Below, one piece after another: positions 1 to 10,676 of a stretch of DNA of 64,000 nucleotides. Below the pieces are notes generated by a model. It saw only the letters and a program-made list of their open reading frames with translations. It did not search any database and had not been told where the DNA came from. Positions within the stretch are counted from its first letter, which is position 1. Every line of letters starts with the position of its first letter. The translations under genes and the position numbers were made by a program. Source of the stretch: Hyphomicrobium sp. CS1GBMeth3 (GTDB lineage: Bacteria > Pseudomonadota > Alphaproteobacteria > Rhizobiales > Hyphomicrobiaceae); the NCBI RefSeq assembly GCF_900117455.1, contig NZ_FPHO01000002.1, forward strand, positions 1,240,001 through 1,304,000. Reading direction: 5' to 3'.

Positions 1-126
1 TTGAGCCGTCATTGAACTTCGTTTCTGCTATAAACACTTGAAATGTAGCGTATATATTTCCTCCGCCGGGTGGGAGTACCGCCCACCATGATTTTCCCGA
101 CTGCAATTCTCGCGCCCCAGCGCGCC

Positions 127-1101
127 TCAGTACGTGACGGTCACGACGACGGTGTCGGTGTAGGTGCCGGGGCTCGGCGTCTGCTGAGCGGGCACGCGCC
201 CGTAGACGGTAAAGCTCTGAGCGAGCCCCGTTCCGACACCCGCGGCGGTATTCGATCCGATCGTTTCTCCCCATGGCAACGTCCGTACGGTGTTGCGATA
301 GAGTCCGTATGTTACGGTCTCGCCACCCTTCGACATTTTGCGCTGTGTCGGATCAACGGCGCCCGTGAGCCCTCCGTTCAGTGAAATCGAATAGGGTGTG
401 GTTGCGGAGCAAGTCACGAAAAGTGTGTTGGTTGCGTCAACCGCCGTTTGCAGGACGCCGGTGGCGCCGAAATCAAGCATCGTAGCGGTCACGCCACAAT
501 GGGGATCGATCGTGACACTGACCGTGAACGGCATGGTGAGGCTCGGGCTGGCGAGCGTGGCACAGCTTGGCGCAAGAAGCGGCAGCGACAGTAGATAGCC
601 GGCGTAGGTGATCGCCGTCTCGGATCCCGCGAAGCTAGAGGTGTAGGTGCCCGGCGGCAGCGTCTGCTGACCGGCTGGGATTTGCGCGTAGATGGTGCGC
701 GACGCACTGCCTTGGCCGAGGATGACCAGCGTGATGTCGGTGGCCGGCGCGGTGAGCGCCCACAGTCGAGAGCCCCAGACCGTGGTGTGGCTTGGGTCTG
801 TGAACAGGTTGTACTGGAGCTGGTTGGCTCCGTTTGTCATGTAGCGCGGATCTCCGGTTGCGCTTCCTCCGCCCGTGCCGGCATTGATGTTCGGACAGGT
901 TCTGACGGCGGAGGCGATTGCCGTGCATGTAATGGAATAGGTCCCTGTTGCCGGGAACGACGTGTTCGCCGTCACATCGATATTCCCGAAATCGATGTTG
1001 GTGATGCCCCCGTTGCAGGTCTGAGCCCAAGCCCCACCGGAGGTGAGGGCAAGAAACGCGATCGTGACGGCCGGAAGCGTCCTCAATCCACGGCGGCTCA
1101 T
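127..1101 (-). CDS. Csu-type pilus tip protein with two spore-coat-U domains
   Basis: This is a 324-residue secreted protein with a clear signal peptide ending at AWAQ. Two spore coat U (SCPU) type domains follow. The first begins at the TCNGG motif. The second begins near CGVTATMLDFG and ends in the strand TDTVVVTVTY typical of archaic chaperone-usher subunits. A two-domain subunit at the 3' end of such an operon matches CsuE-like tip adhesins, which bind surfaces. The ATG at 1099-1101 overlaps the usher stop codon by 4 bases (ATGA), so the two are translationally coupled. An upstream in-frame start at 1170 lies inside the usher gene and was not used because the signal peptide starts at MSRRGLRTLP. 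The tip role is inferred from domain count and gene order. Confidence 0.85.
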   Translation of the reverse strand: MSRRGLRTLPAVTIAFLALTSGGAWAQTCNGGITNIDFGNIDVTANTSFPATGTYSITCTAIASAVRTCPNINAGTGGGSATGDPRYMTNGANQLQYNLFTDPSHTTVWGSRLWALTAPATDITLVILGQGSASRTIYAQIPAGQQTLPPGTYTSSFAGSETAITYAGYLLSLPLLAPSCATLASPSLTMPFTVSVTIDPHCGVTATMLDFGATGVLQTAVDATNTLFVTCSATTPYSISLNGGLTGAVDPTQRKMSKGGETVTYGLYRNTVRTLPWGETIGSNTAAGVGTGLAQSFTVYGRVPAQQTPSPGTYTDTVVVTVTY

Positions 1102-3506
1102 TGGCAGATCACCGGGTCGATGCGGACTTGCTTGCCCGTTTCCTCGACGTAGGCAAAGGTGGCCCGGCACGTGCCGCTCCCGCTCTCTATGACGACGGTG
1201 TTCGTATCCGAGAGATTGCTGACGAAGGCCTGTCCGTCATAGCCGACCACGAACTCGTCGCCTTTCCCCTCCAAGCGGCCAGCAGACCCTGCTGACAGGA
1301 ATTTTCCGTCGGGCGTTCTCAGCACCACAAGCGCGGCCCTTGCAGAGCCCTCGACATTGAAATCGACGGCAATTCCGTTGCGGTCGGCCGGCGTGACCTT
1401 GATCTCGGCTTCCGGTAGCTGCGCATCGACCGGCAGATTCAACGGATCGATCGAGATCTTGGTTGTCTCATACGACCTCAGGCCCGTCACCAAGGCACGT
1501 CCCGACGAGTCCGTTGTCGCGACGCGACGGTTTTCGTGAAATACATCGACGTTCGGTGCGCCAACATCGACCACGGCAAAGGCGTCATCGATGCGGTGCG
1601 TCATGAAGATGCCGCCGCCCGACGCCACGATCGCACCATCAACCTCGGCCGTACCGGTTACGCTCTCACCGTAGTGCAGCACCCGCCCCTGCACGTCGGC
1701 ATAGGTGCCGCGATAGGCCCCCGCCGCCAAGTGCTGGGGCGAGGCGCCTTCTATGACACGGGCTTGCCATCCGAAGCTGCCCGGCTCCAGGCCGCGCGGC
1801 TTCGAATATTCGACGCCGTATCCCATGCCGCCGCGATCGTGGGATACGCTCGACGTCAAGGATCCATTCTGGCCGAGTGGCATCGATATACCGATGTAGG
1901 CGCCGGCGTGGTCGGAGCTGGCGAGATCCTTGAACGCGGTTGCGAGCAGCGTCGTGTTGTTGATGAGGGCGCAGGAAAATGCCGCGGCCACGATGTATTG
2001 CGGTTCGTCCCCGGCGCGCTCCAGGTGGGTGGCGTTCAGGCTGATCTGCGAGCGCGAGAAACCAAGCGGGAAGCCGAGCGACACCTGATCGAGCACCTCG
2101 GGTGGACGGATACTCGTCAAGTCCAAGATGACATCGTCGGGACGGAACTCCTCGCTTTCGGCTGCGGCGGTCACCCAGCCGAGATCGGTATAGGTACCGA
2201 ATGTCCGCTGGGTGCTAACACGGCCCGTGAAGGCCACACTCTCGAACTCGAGCGCGGCGAAGATCTGCGATCCGAGCTCGCTCTCGTAGGTGCTGAAGCT
2301 CGCGGCGCCGGATGCGCGAAGCCATGGGGTCAGCTGCACGACATGGCCCAGCCCGACGTTGAGAAGGCTCGGCGTTACCTCCGCGTGCGCTTCGAGCGTG
2401 AGGGTATCCGTCCACCCGTAGCGGACCGTGGCAGCGCCCATCGGAATGTCGGAATAGGCGTTCGACTCGATCCCGAACTGATGCCGCGCGGTTCCGACCT
2501 CGGCGGAAAACTCATAAAGCCCTGGCTTGAGAAGAAGTGACGACGCGTAGATCGGTGCCGTTGTCATGCTCTCGCGCCCTGCTGCGTCGCGCACGACGAC
2601 CTGCGCCTGCCCGCCCGCGGACACGACCGGGATGTTGGCGATCTCGAAGGGGCCGGCCGGAACGTCACTGCTGTAGACCTGGGCGTTGTTCACATAAACG
2701 TCGACAGTGGACGGAACGACGGCGCTGCCGGAAACAGACGGGAGTGGCATGGTGATGATGTCAGGGCGCAAGCTGAAGTCGCGCTGGATCTGCAGCCCGG
2801 CCATACGGACGGGGCGCGTCCAAGGCAAAGCGCCGGATATCGTGTCCCCCAGGCGGTAGGCGAGCAGTCTCTCCGAGTCGTCGTAGTCCCACGCCGTCTC
2901 CAGGCGCACGAAGCCGTTGCCGAGCTCTTGCATATCGCGCGCGATGGCGGAGCTCCAAACAGTGCCGTAATCGCCAAAGACGCGCCCTTCGAACGCACCT
3001 GATACGCCGTTGTACGCGATGACCTGGCTGTCCAGGTTGCTCGACGCAGAGGTGAACAGGCTGTAGTTCAACGCCGCTCCGCGGCCCGTCTGCGCCGGCG
3101 CGTAACCGCGGCCATTGCTCGCGTCGATGCGGTTGAGCAGCAGCCCTTCCGGCACGATGGAAAAGTCGATCGTCTGTGTATCGGACGCGAAGGCGTAGGT
3201 CAGCGTATTCATTTCGTCCAAGACGACCAGGTCGTCCGGTCCGACCTCTGCTGCGGCCGAGATCCCGAGCTCTCGAAGCTCGCTTGCGCGCACGGCGATG
3301 CGCCCGTCGTCAAGCCTGACGAAGGCGCCGATCAGGTTCTTGGGCTCGCCGTTCACAAAGACCTCGAGCTGCAGCGGCATGCCGTGGATAGCCGCAGCAG
3401 CCGGTCGCGGGACGAGACTTGCGACGCACAGACCTGACGCAGAGACACACAGGACCGCGAACTCAATCGCGCGCCACAACCGTGCCTGTTGCCCTGATGG
3501 GTCCAT
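1098..3506 (-). CDS. Outer-membrane fimbrial usher (FimD/PapC/CsuD family)
   Basis: At 802 residues this has the normal length for a chaperone-usher outer-membrane pore. It has an N-terminal signal sequence ending near PRPAAAA. The N-terminal domain receives chaperone-subunit complexes (LQLEVFVNGEPKNLIGAFVRL). The long beta-barrel region includes VDVYVNNAQVYSSDVPAGPFEI, the typical usher start-of-plug segment, and the C-terminal domains contain GRALVTGLRSYETTKISID. It secretes and assembles the pilus subunits encoded on both sides. The start overlaps the chaperone gene by 44 bases and the end overlaps the tip gene by 4 bases, so all are read as one transcript. Confidence 0.93.
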   Translation of the reverse strand: MDPSGQQARLWRAIEFAVLCVSASGLCVASLVPRPAAAAIHGMPLQLEVFVNGEPKNLIGAFVRLDDGRIAVRASELRELGISAAAEVGPDDLVVLDEMNTLTYAFASDTQTIDFSIVPEGLLLNRIDASNGRGYAPAQTGRGAALNYSLFTSASSNLDSQVIAYNGVSGAFEGRVFGDYGTVWSSAIARDMQELGNGFVRLETAWDYDDSERLLAYRLGDTISGALPWTRPVRMAGLQIQRDFSLRPDIITMPLPSVSGSAVVPSTVDVYVNNAQVYSSDVPAGPFEIANIPVVSAGGQAQVVVRDAAGRESMTTAPIYASSLLLKPGLYEFSAEVGTARHQFGIESNAYSDIPMGAATVRYGWTDTLTLEAHAEVTPSLLNVGLGHVVQLTPWLRASGAASFSTYESELGSQIFAALEFESVAFTGRVSTQRTFGTYTDLGWVTAAAESEEFRPDDVILDLTSIRPPEVLDQVSLGFPLGFSRSQISLNATHLERAGDEPQYIVAAAFSCALINNTTLLATAFKDLASSDHAGAYIGISMPLGQNGSLTSSVSHDRGGMGYGVEYSKPRGLEPGSFGWQARVIEGASPQHLAAGAYRGTYADVQGRVLHYGESVTGTAEVDGAIVASGGGIFMTHRIDDAFAVVDVGAPNVDVFHENRRVATTDSSGRALVTGLRSYETTKISIDPLNLPVDAQLPEAEIKVTPADRNGIAVDFNVEGSARAALVVLRTPDGKFLSAGSAGRLEGKGDEFVVGYDGQAFVSNLSDTNTVVIESGSGTCRATFAYVEETGKQVRIDPVICQ

Positions 3507-4191
3507 TCTCTGTCAGCGCGGAAATTTCTATGCTGTCACCAAGGCGCCGCTTTCCGTAGCCGGAGATCGGCAGACTCACGCTCGATTGACCGAGGACGTA
3601 ACCGACCAGGCCGTCCTGCTGCGCTATCAGGTGTCCGCCGAGATCCTTAAGCTGTAAGGCCGCCAGCCGAACCCGTTGCTCGCCTCTGTTGTGCACGACG
3701 CAGATCAGGGAATTGCCGATCTGCTCAATGCTCCATTCGAGGCTGTCGGATCTGGGCGTGCCCGGGCTAAAGAACACCGGGATGGAATGGCGGACGGCGA
3801 GCGTGACTGCATTGCTGCGCGCTCCCTTCCCGTCGGGAATCTCATCGACGAGAATGCGATAGCTTTCCTCGCCTTGAACGGGATCCTTCGATACGCGGAC
3901 GATGCGAACGATCTGCGATTTTCCCGATGGCAGTGCGGCTATGGGCGGACTGGCCACCACGCTGTCTGTTTCCGTCAGGTGATCGCCGCCGCCACTTTGC
4001 GTCCAGCGGTAGACGCGCACCTGGACGGAGACGCCTTTGGCGCCCGGATTGTGCAGACGCAACGTCGAGGCTGCTCCCGGCGCGGGAATTTCGATGACGG
4101 TCGGCGAAACACGCATGGATGCCGCATTCGCCGCTTGCGTTGCAGCAAATGCATGACCCAACAGTACAATTGCAAATAGCGCTTTCATCAT
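3463..4191 (-). CDS. Periplasmic pilus assembly chaperone (PapD/CsuC family)
   Basis: This is a 242-residue secreted protein with the PapD fold signature. The N-terminal domain starts MRVSPTVIEIPAPGAASTLRLHNPG, followed by VSVQVRVYRW, the G1-strand region SQIVRIVRV and the ESYRILVDEIP segment. These chaperones complete subunit folds by donor-strand complementation and deliver subunits to the usher. Two adjacent ATG codons (4191 and 4188) begin the signal peptide, and an AGGAG lies 5 or 8 bases upstream. The longer frame to 4287 has no signal-like start and was rejected. It is the second gene of the pilus operon. Confidence 0.9.
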   Translation of the reverse strand: MMKALFAIVLLGHAFAATQAANAASMRVSPTVIEIPAPGAASTLRLHNPGAKGVSVQVRVYRWTQSGGGDHLTETDSVVASPPIAALPSGKSQIVRIVRVSKDPVQGEESYRILVDEIPDGKGARSNAVTLAVRHSIPVFFSPGTPRSDSLEWSIEQIGNSLICVVHNRGEQRVRLAALQLKDLGGHLIAQQDGLVGYVLGQSSVSLPISGYGKRRLGDSIEISALTENGPIRATGTVVARD

Positions 4192-4337
4192 AGCGTCTCC
4201 TATGGTCTCTCCGGTGCCACAGGACGCTTCACTGGCCACACAGGCGCTTCGCCAGCGAAGCGGGCTGAAGAAACAACGCAGACACAATCAGGACGCACTC
4301 GCCAATATGGGCGAGCCGAAAAATCCCACGCGAACGC

Positions 4338-4838
4338 TTAGTATGTGACTTCTATCGTGACAGTATCGATGTACGTATCGGGCTCGGGTGTCGCCTGCGA
4401 TATGACGCGGCCATAAATCGTAAGGGCCTGCGGAGACCCATTGCCGACGCCAGCGACCGTATCGACGCCGACGTTATCTCCCCAATTCACGGTCCGGGAT
4501 GGATCCGAAAACATTTGATAGTCGACCGTATCGCTACCACCCGTCATTCTGCGCAACAGCGTTGAGGCACCCACGCCTGTGCCGGCGTCCAAACCGACGC
4601 TGTAGGGCGTCGAGTTGGTGCACTGGACTTCGAATGTGGTTGTTTGATCAATGTCGGCGCTCAGAACGCCGGTCGTTCCGAAATCGAGCGTGTTCGTCGC
4701 TGCAACAATGCACTCGCCCTGGATGATGATCTGGGCGTTGAAGTTGCCCGTCGCAGTTGCCGCCAGAGCCGCTCCGGCGCCCGCCATCGCAACAAGCGCA
4801 GATCCACCGAGACACTGAAATACAGTGCTTCTTTTCAT
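4338..4838 (-). CDS. Spore-coat-U domain major pilin (CsuA/B-like)
   Basis: This is a 166-residue protein with a signal peptide (MKRSTVFQCLGGSALVAM to GAALA) and one SCPU domain. Two cysteines flank the segment NTLDFGTTGVLSADID, and the C-terminal edge strand is DTYIDTVTIEVTY. It closely resembles the second domain of the tip protein (same YGRV, PDTY and DTV pattern). As first gene of the operon with a single domain it is the likely main pilus subunit. The ATG at 4836-4838 starts the signal peptide, and a GGAG lies 11 bases upstream. Only one such subunit gene is present, whereas Csu operons often carry several. Confidence 0.88.
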   Translation of the reverse strand: MKRSTVFQCLGGSALVAMAGAGAALAATATGNFNAQIIIQGECIVAATNTLDFGTTGVLSADIDQTTTFEVQCTNSTPYSVGLDAGTGVGASTLLRRMTGGSDTVDYQMFSDPSRTVNWGDNVGVDTVAGVGNGSPQALTIYGRVISQATPEPDTYIDTVTIEVTY

Positions 4839-5220
4839 TGGCGCCGAGACTCCAAAAAAAGGAAATCCCACAGGCACGCGATGGCCCAACGGCCACCAAC
4901 AATTACAACTGAATCTGATGAATTATTATTAATGATTTATTACCGAACGATATTGGACTTTCAACCAATCCACCAGCTTCGCCCACAGCAAAAACGAAGT
5001 TCATCAAATTGAAAAACGCGGTTCACTCGCTTTGTTATTAGTTGCACAGAAAATCGCCAGCCCCTTATCCGTGAGCATAAAGATAGTGCGTATTCACCAT
5101 TATGGACACGACATTGCGCGCGCAGCACTTTCTCATCGGCCGGCCTGGCCCCCGGAGGGTCGCTCTCTTAAGAAACCGAGGATCAACGCAAGCTTTCACG
5201 GCTTGAGCGCGCTCGATTGC
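4839..5220. other. Intergenic region upstream of the pilus operon
   Basis: This 382-base AT-rich stretch has no convincing gene; the reading frames across it have no coding character. It holds the candidate promoter at 4937-4964 and the leader of the first pilin. It also holds the 3' flank of the coiled-coil gene that ends at 5221. No strong terminator hairpin was recognised. Confidence 0.6.
4937..4964 (-). promoter_or_regulatory. Candidate promoter of the pilus operon
   Basis: Read on the minus strand there is a TTGAAA box (4959-4964), a 16-base spacer and a TAATAA box (4937-4942). They lie about 100 bases upstream of the first pilin start, in the most AT-rich stretch of the window. Spacing and position fit a sigma-70 type promoter. 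It is a match by eye. Confidence 0.4.
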
Positions 5221-5508
5221 TCAGGCCGCTCGCTCGGCAAGCCGCTTCAGAAGGCCGCCATCAGCCTTCTCACCTGACAGCTGGATATTCAGGGGCTGTT
5301 CGGCGCGCGCGCTTTCGTTCGGGCGCGGCAGCATGGTCTCGGCAATCAGCTTGCGCATCTCGTTGAGCTCGTACTCGACGGCCGCGATCGTCTCTTCGCT
5401 TTCCGCCTGCCCGGCGCGCGCCTTTCCGATCTCGGCGTTGAACGTCTCGAGCGCGCTCTGAATGACGTCGAAGGCCGCGTCCCGATCCAATGTCTGCACC
5501 CGGGCCAT
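5221..5508 (-). CDS. Small acidic coiled-coil protein, function unknown
   Basis: This 95-residue protein is not recognised as a known family. It starts at an ATG 115 bases downstream of the decarboxylase gene on the same strand. The central part (TFNAEIGKARAGQAESEETIAAVEYELNEMRK in two consecutive stretches) has heptad spacing typical of a helical coiled coil. It has no signal peptide or membrane segment. It may be a distal operon member after the decarboxylase, but nothing in the sequence shows a shared function. Confidence 0.55.
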   Translation of the reverse strand: MARVQTLDRDAAFDVIQSALETFNAEIGKARAGQAESEETIAAVEYELNEMRKLIAETMLPRPNESARAEQPLNIQLSGEKADGGLLKRLAERAA

Positions 5509-5623
5509 GGAGTTATCCCCCTAATCCACAGCCCTGTGGGTACGCGATTCCCTTCAATTCGCGCGGACAGCACACTGAGTTTTGCTCAGTTTTTCAGGTT
5601 GCAGAGTCCGCGTTTGAGCGAAC

Positions 5624-6808
5624 TCAGCCCAGAAGGGCTTCCGGCGCGTCGGTCTCGCCGTAGAGAGTCATCATCGGCTCGTCGTCGAGGATGGCTTCCT
5701 CGTACTTGCCGTAGCCGTTGAAATCACCGGCGATGGCGCGCCCGTAAGCGCCGACGTTGCCGATCTCGAGGTAATCGCCCTCGCGGATGCAGCCCGGCAG
5801 CGGGAACGGCCCCTTCATGTGATCGATCGAGTCGCAAGTCGGCCCCCACAGCTCGTAAGGGATCAGCGTTTCGATCGCCGGTTCGCGGCCGATCAGGCGC
5901 GCAGGGTAGGTCCAGCCCAGGTGCGCGGCGTCGAAGAGTACGCCGTATCCGCCGTCGTTGATGAAGAGGTCGTTGCCGCGGCGCGCCTCGACGCGCACGA
6001 TCAGGGTCTCGGCCTCGGCCACCAGAGCGCGGCCCGGCTCGCACATCAGGCGCACGTCTTCGCGTACGGGCAGGCGGTTCACGCCTTCCTCGATAGCCGC
6101 GAGAAAGCGCTGCAGCGGCGCCGGCTGCATGTTCGGGTAGATCGACGGAAAGCCGCCGCCCACGTCGATGCGGTCGACGACGACGCCGGCCTTGCCGATC
6201 AGGCCCTGCACCTCGGCCAGCGCGTTAACGTAGGCATCCGGCGTCATGGTCTGGGAGCCGACGTGAAACGTGATGCCGAGCTCGGCGGCGACGCGGCGGG
6301 TCTCGACCAGCAGATGCGCCGCCTTCTGGCCCGCCGTGCCGAACTTGCGCTCCAGCGGAATGCGGCTGTTGATGGCCGGTACGGCAACGCGCACGAAGAG
6401 CACGAGATCGCGCGCCGGCCCAGACGGACCAGCGGTCTCCTCGACAATCTTCCTGAGCTCATCCTCGGTATCGAGCGCGAAGCTGCGCACACCGTGCTCA
6501 TGATAGGCGCGGCGGATGCTTTCCCGCGACTTCACGGGGTGCATGAAATGCAGTTCGGCGCCGGGAATTGTGGCCGCGTCCTCGATCTCGGGGATCGAGG
6601 CGACGTCGAAATGGCGGATGCCGGCGCCGTAAAGCGCGCCGATCAGGAAGACCGAGCTATTGGCCTTGTAGGCGTAGGCGACATCGCCGTTGAAATGCTC
6701 GATGAACCAGCGGGCGGCGCGGGCGGCGGCGTGCGGTCGGGTGCACACCACGGGCCGCTCCGGCTTGCGGGCGGCGACAAGCTCTGCCGCTGAGGCGTAA
6801 CGCTCCAT
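5624..6808 (-). CDS. Ornithine/lysine decarboxylase, fold-type III PLP enzyme
   Basis: This 394-residue enzyme is of the eukaryote-like ornithine/diaminopimelate decarboxylase class. It would convert ornithine (or lysine) to putrescine (or cadaverine) for polyamine synthesis in the cytoplasm. The PLP lysine is in the AYKANSS motif (K48). The phosphate-binding glycine-rich segment is DRIDVGGGFPSIYP, and the catalytic cysteine is in GPTCDSID near the C-terminus. The start ATG has a GGAGG 9 bases upstream. Many alphaproteobacteria use this class as dual-specific ornithine/lysine decarboxylases, so substrate preference is left open. Confidence 0.9.
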   Translation of the reverse strand: MERYASAAELVAARKPERPVVCTRPHAAARAARWFIEHFNGDVAYAYKANSSVFLIGALYGAGIRHFDVASIPEIEDAATIPGAELHFMHPVKSRESIRRAYHEHGVRSFALDTEDELRKIVEETAGPSGPARDLVLFVRVAVPAINSRIPLERKFGTAGQKAAHLLVETRRVAAELGITFHVGSQTMTPDAYVNALAEVQGLIGKAGVVVDRIDVGGGFPSIYPNMQPAPLQRFLAAIEEGVNRLPVREDVRLMCEPGRALVAEAETLIVRVEARRGNDLFINDGGYGVLFDAAHLGWTYPARLIGREPAIETLIPYELWGPTCDSIDHMKGPFPLPGCIREGDYLEIGNVGAYGRAIAGDFNGYGKYEEAILDDEPMMTLYGETDAPEALLG

Positions 6809-7037
6809 GTCTACGGACCTCCACCAACTCGGGTTGGACCAGAAGCGCCGTGCGAAGCGAGATCGCCGCCGTGCGTGGGCAGCATTTAGGGCCTATGGCC
6901 CTTCATGTAAAGACCTTTGGCGCCAGTGGAATTTGATGACGGTTCAGTGACACGATAATGACCGCCGCGCGGCGGAAAATCGCGCATCACTGATGATCGC
7001 CTTCGCTCCCGTCCATCCCTTGGAACGGCAGACGGCG

Positions 7038-9350
<2,313 letters not shown>

Positions 9351-9366
9351 GAGAGTGCCTTTAGGA

Positions 9367-10623
9367 CTAGGACGCGCGGACGGTCAACTGGGCCGCGGGC
9401 GCGGAAGATGCGCCGGATTCGTCTTCGAGGTCGAGTGCCGTCAGGCGCTCTCCACGACCGCTGATACGCGCGGCCGACGCCGAGACCTTCTCCAATGCCT
9501 TGTTGGACAGGCCAAAATGCCGCTCGAGGTCGGAGACACGCTCGACAAGCCGTGCGACATCGGCGAGCAGAAGCCCCACCTCGCGCTGAATGAGACCGGC
9601 TTGATCGCGCATTTTTGCATCTTTTATGACAGCTTGAACGGTCTGCACGGCGAGCATCAGGATGTTCGGAGCGACGATCACCACGCGGGCACGGTGCGCA
9701 CGTTGCACGAGGTCGGCAAAATGCTCGTGCAGGTCGCCGTAGACCGACTCCGAGGGGACGAACATCAGCGCCGTATCCTGCGTCTCGCCGGGAAGCAGAT
9801 ATTTCTCCGCGATCTCGTCGATATGACGGCCGACAGCGGTGCGGATGGCATCGCGGGCAGCTTTCACCTCGTCTGGCGCACGGGCGATGCGTAACGCCTC
9901 GAAGCCTTCCAGCGGAAACTTGGAGTCGATGACCAGAGCCGCCGGCGTGTTCGGCAGGCGGATGATGCAGTCCGGGCGTTTGCCGTTGGAGAGCGTGGCC
10001 TGGAACTCATACGTCCCCGAAGGCAGCGCGTCGCGGATGATGGCTTCCATGCGCACTTGGCCGAACGCGCCGCGGGCCTGCTTGTTGGCGAGGACGCCCG
10101 AGAGCGATGTCACCTCCGACGACAGGTCGGCGAGGCTCTGCTTGGCTTCAGCGATGACGGCGAGGCGCTCGTTCAAGTTGGAGAGGCTCTCGGAGGTGCG
10201 CCGGCCGGCCTCGGCGAGATTGTCGCCCATGTGGCGTGCCAGCGTATCGACGCGCTCGGTCAAGCGCTGCACGGTGTCGCTGTTCTGGCGCTGTGTGTCA
10301 GCGAGACTGTCGCTCAAGCGGCGGCTGACGCCGTCGAGCGCTAGGCCGAGACGCGAGGCGACCTGCTCCACCCGCTCGTCGAGAGCGCGCGATTCTTCCA
10401 CCTGGCGGCGCGCCGTCATCTCGCTCATGGCGGTCAGGCGGCCTTTGATCTGGGCGAACTCGGCCGCCGCGAGCGCGCTCTGCTGGCTGCGGCGAAGGGC
10501 CATCCACACCACGAGTGCCAGCGCGACCGCGCCGCCGATCGTAATAAGCGGGTCCACGGTATTGGCCATCTCGCGCAGCGCAGCGAGCCACTCGGCCAGG
10601 CGATCCGGAGTCGTTTCGATCAT
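9367..10623 (-). CDS. rmuC: DNA recombination protein RmuC
   Basis: This 418-residue protein has one N-terminal membrane segment (about residues 27-43), a long coiled coil (about 50-180) and the RmuC nuclease-like domain. Diagnostic segments in that domain are [50 protein letters not shown] and [15 protein letters not shown]. RmuC proteins limit recombination between inverted repeats; the biochemical activity is proposed rather than proven for the family. It is the gene before tex. Confidence 0.94.
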   Translation of the reverse strand: MIETTPDRLAEWLAALREMANTVDPLITIGGAVALALVVWMALRRSQQSALAAAEFAQIKGRLTAMSEMTARRQVEESRALDERVEQVASRLGLALDGVSRRLSDSLADTQRQNSDTVQRLTERVDTLARHMGDNLAEAGRRTSESLSNLNERLAVIAEAKQSLADLSSEVTSLSGVLANKQARGAFGQVRMEAIIRDALPSGTYEFQATLSNGKRPDCIIRLPNTPAALVIDSKFPLEGFEALRIARAPDEVKAARDAIRTAVGRHIDEIAEKYLLPGETQDTALMFVPSESVYGDLHEHFADLVQRAHRARVVIVAPNILMLAVQTVQAVIKDAKMRDQAGLIQREVGLLLADVARLVERVSDLERHFGLSNKALEKVSASAARISGRGERLTALDLEDESGASSAPAAQLTVRAS

Positions 10624-10676
10624 GCGTCATGCGTATCCGATTCGGCTGCCGAAATTTCGGCGCAGCAGATAGCGCG

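Noticed and set aside
1..126. Left-edge sequence before the pilus tip stop
   Set aside because: No gene, RNA or clear terminator recognised in these 126 bases; a short frame from 70 is antisense to the tip gene.
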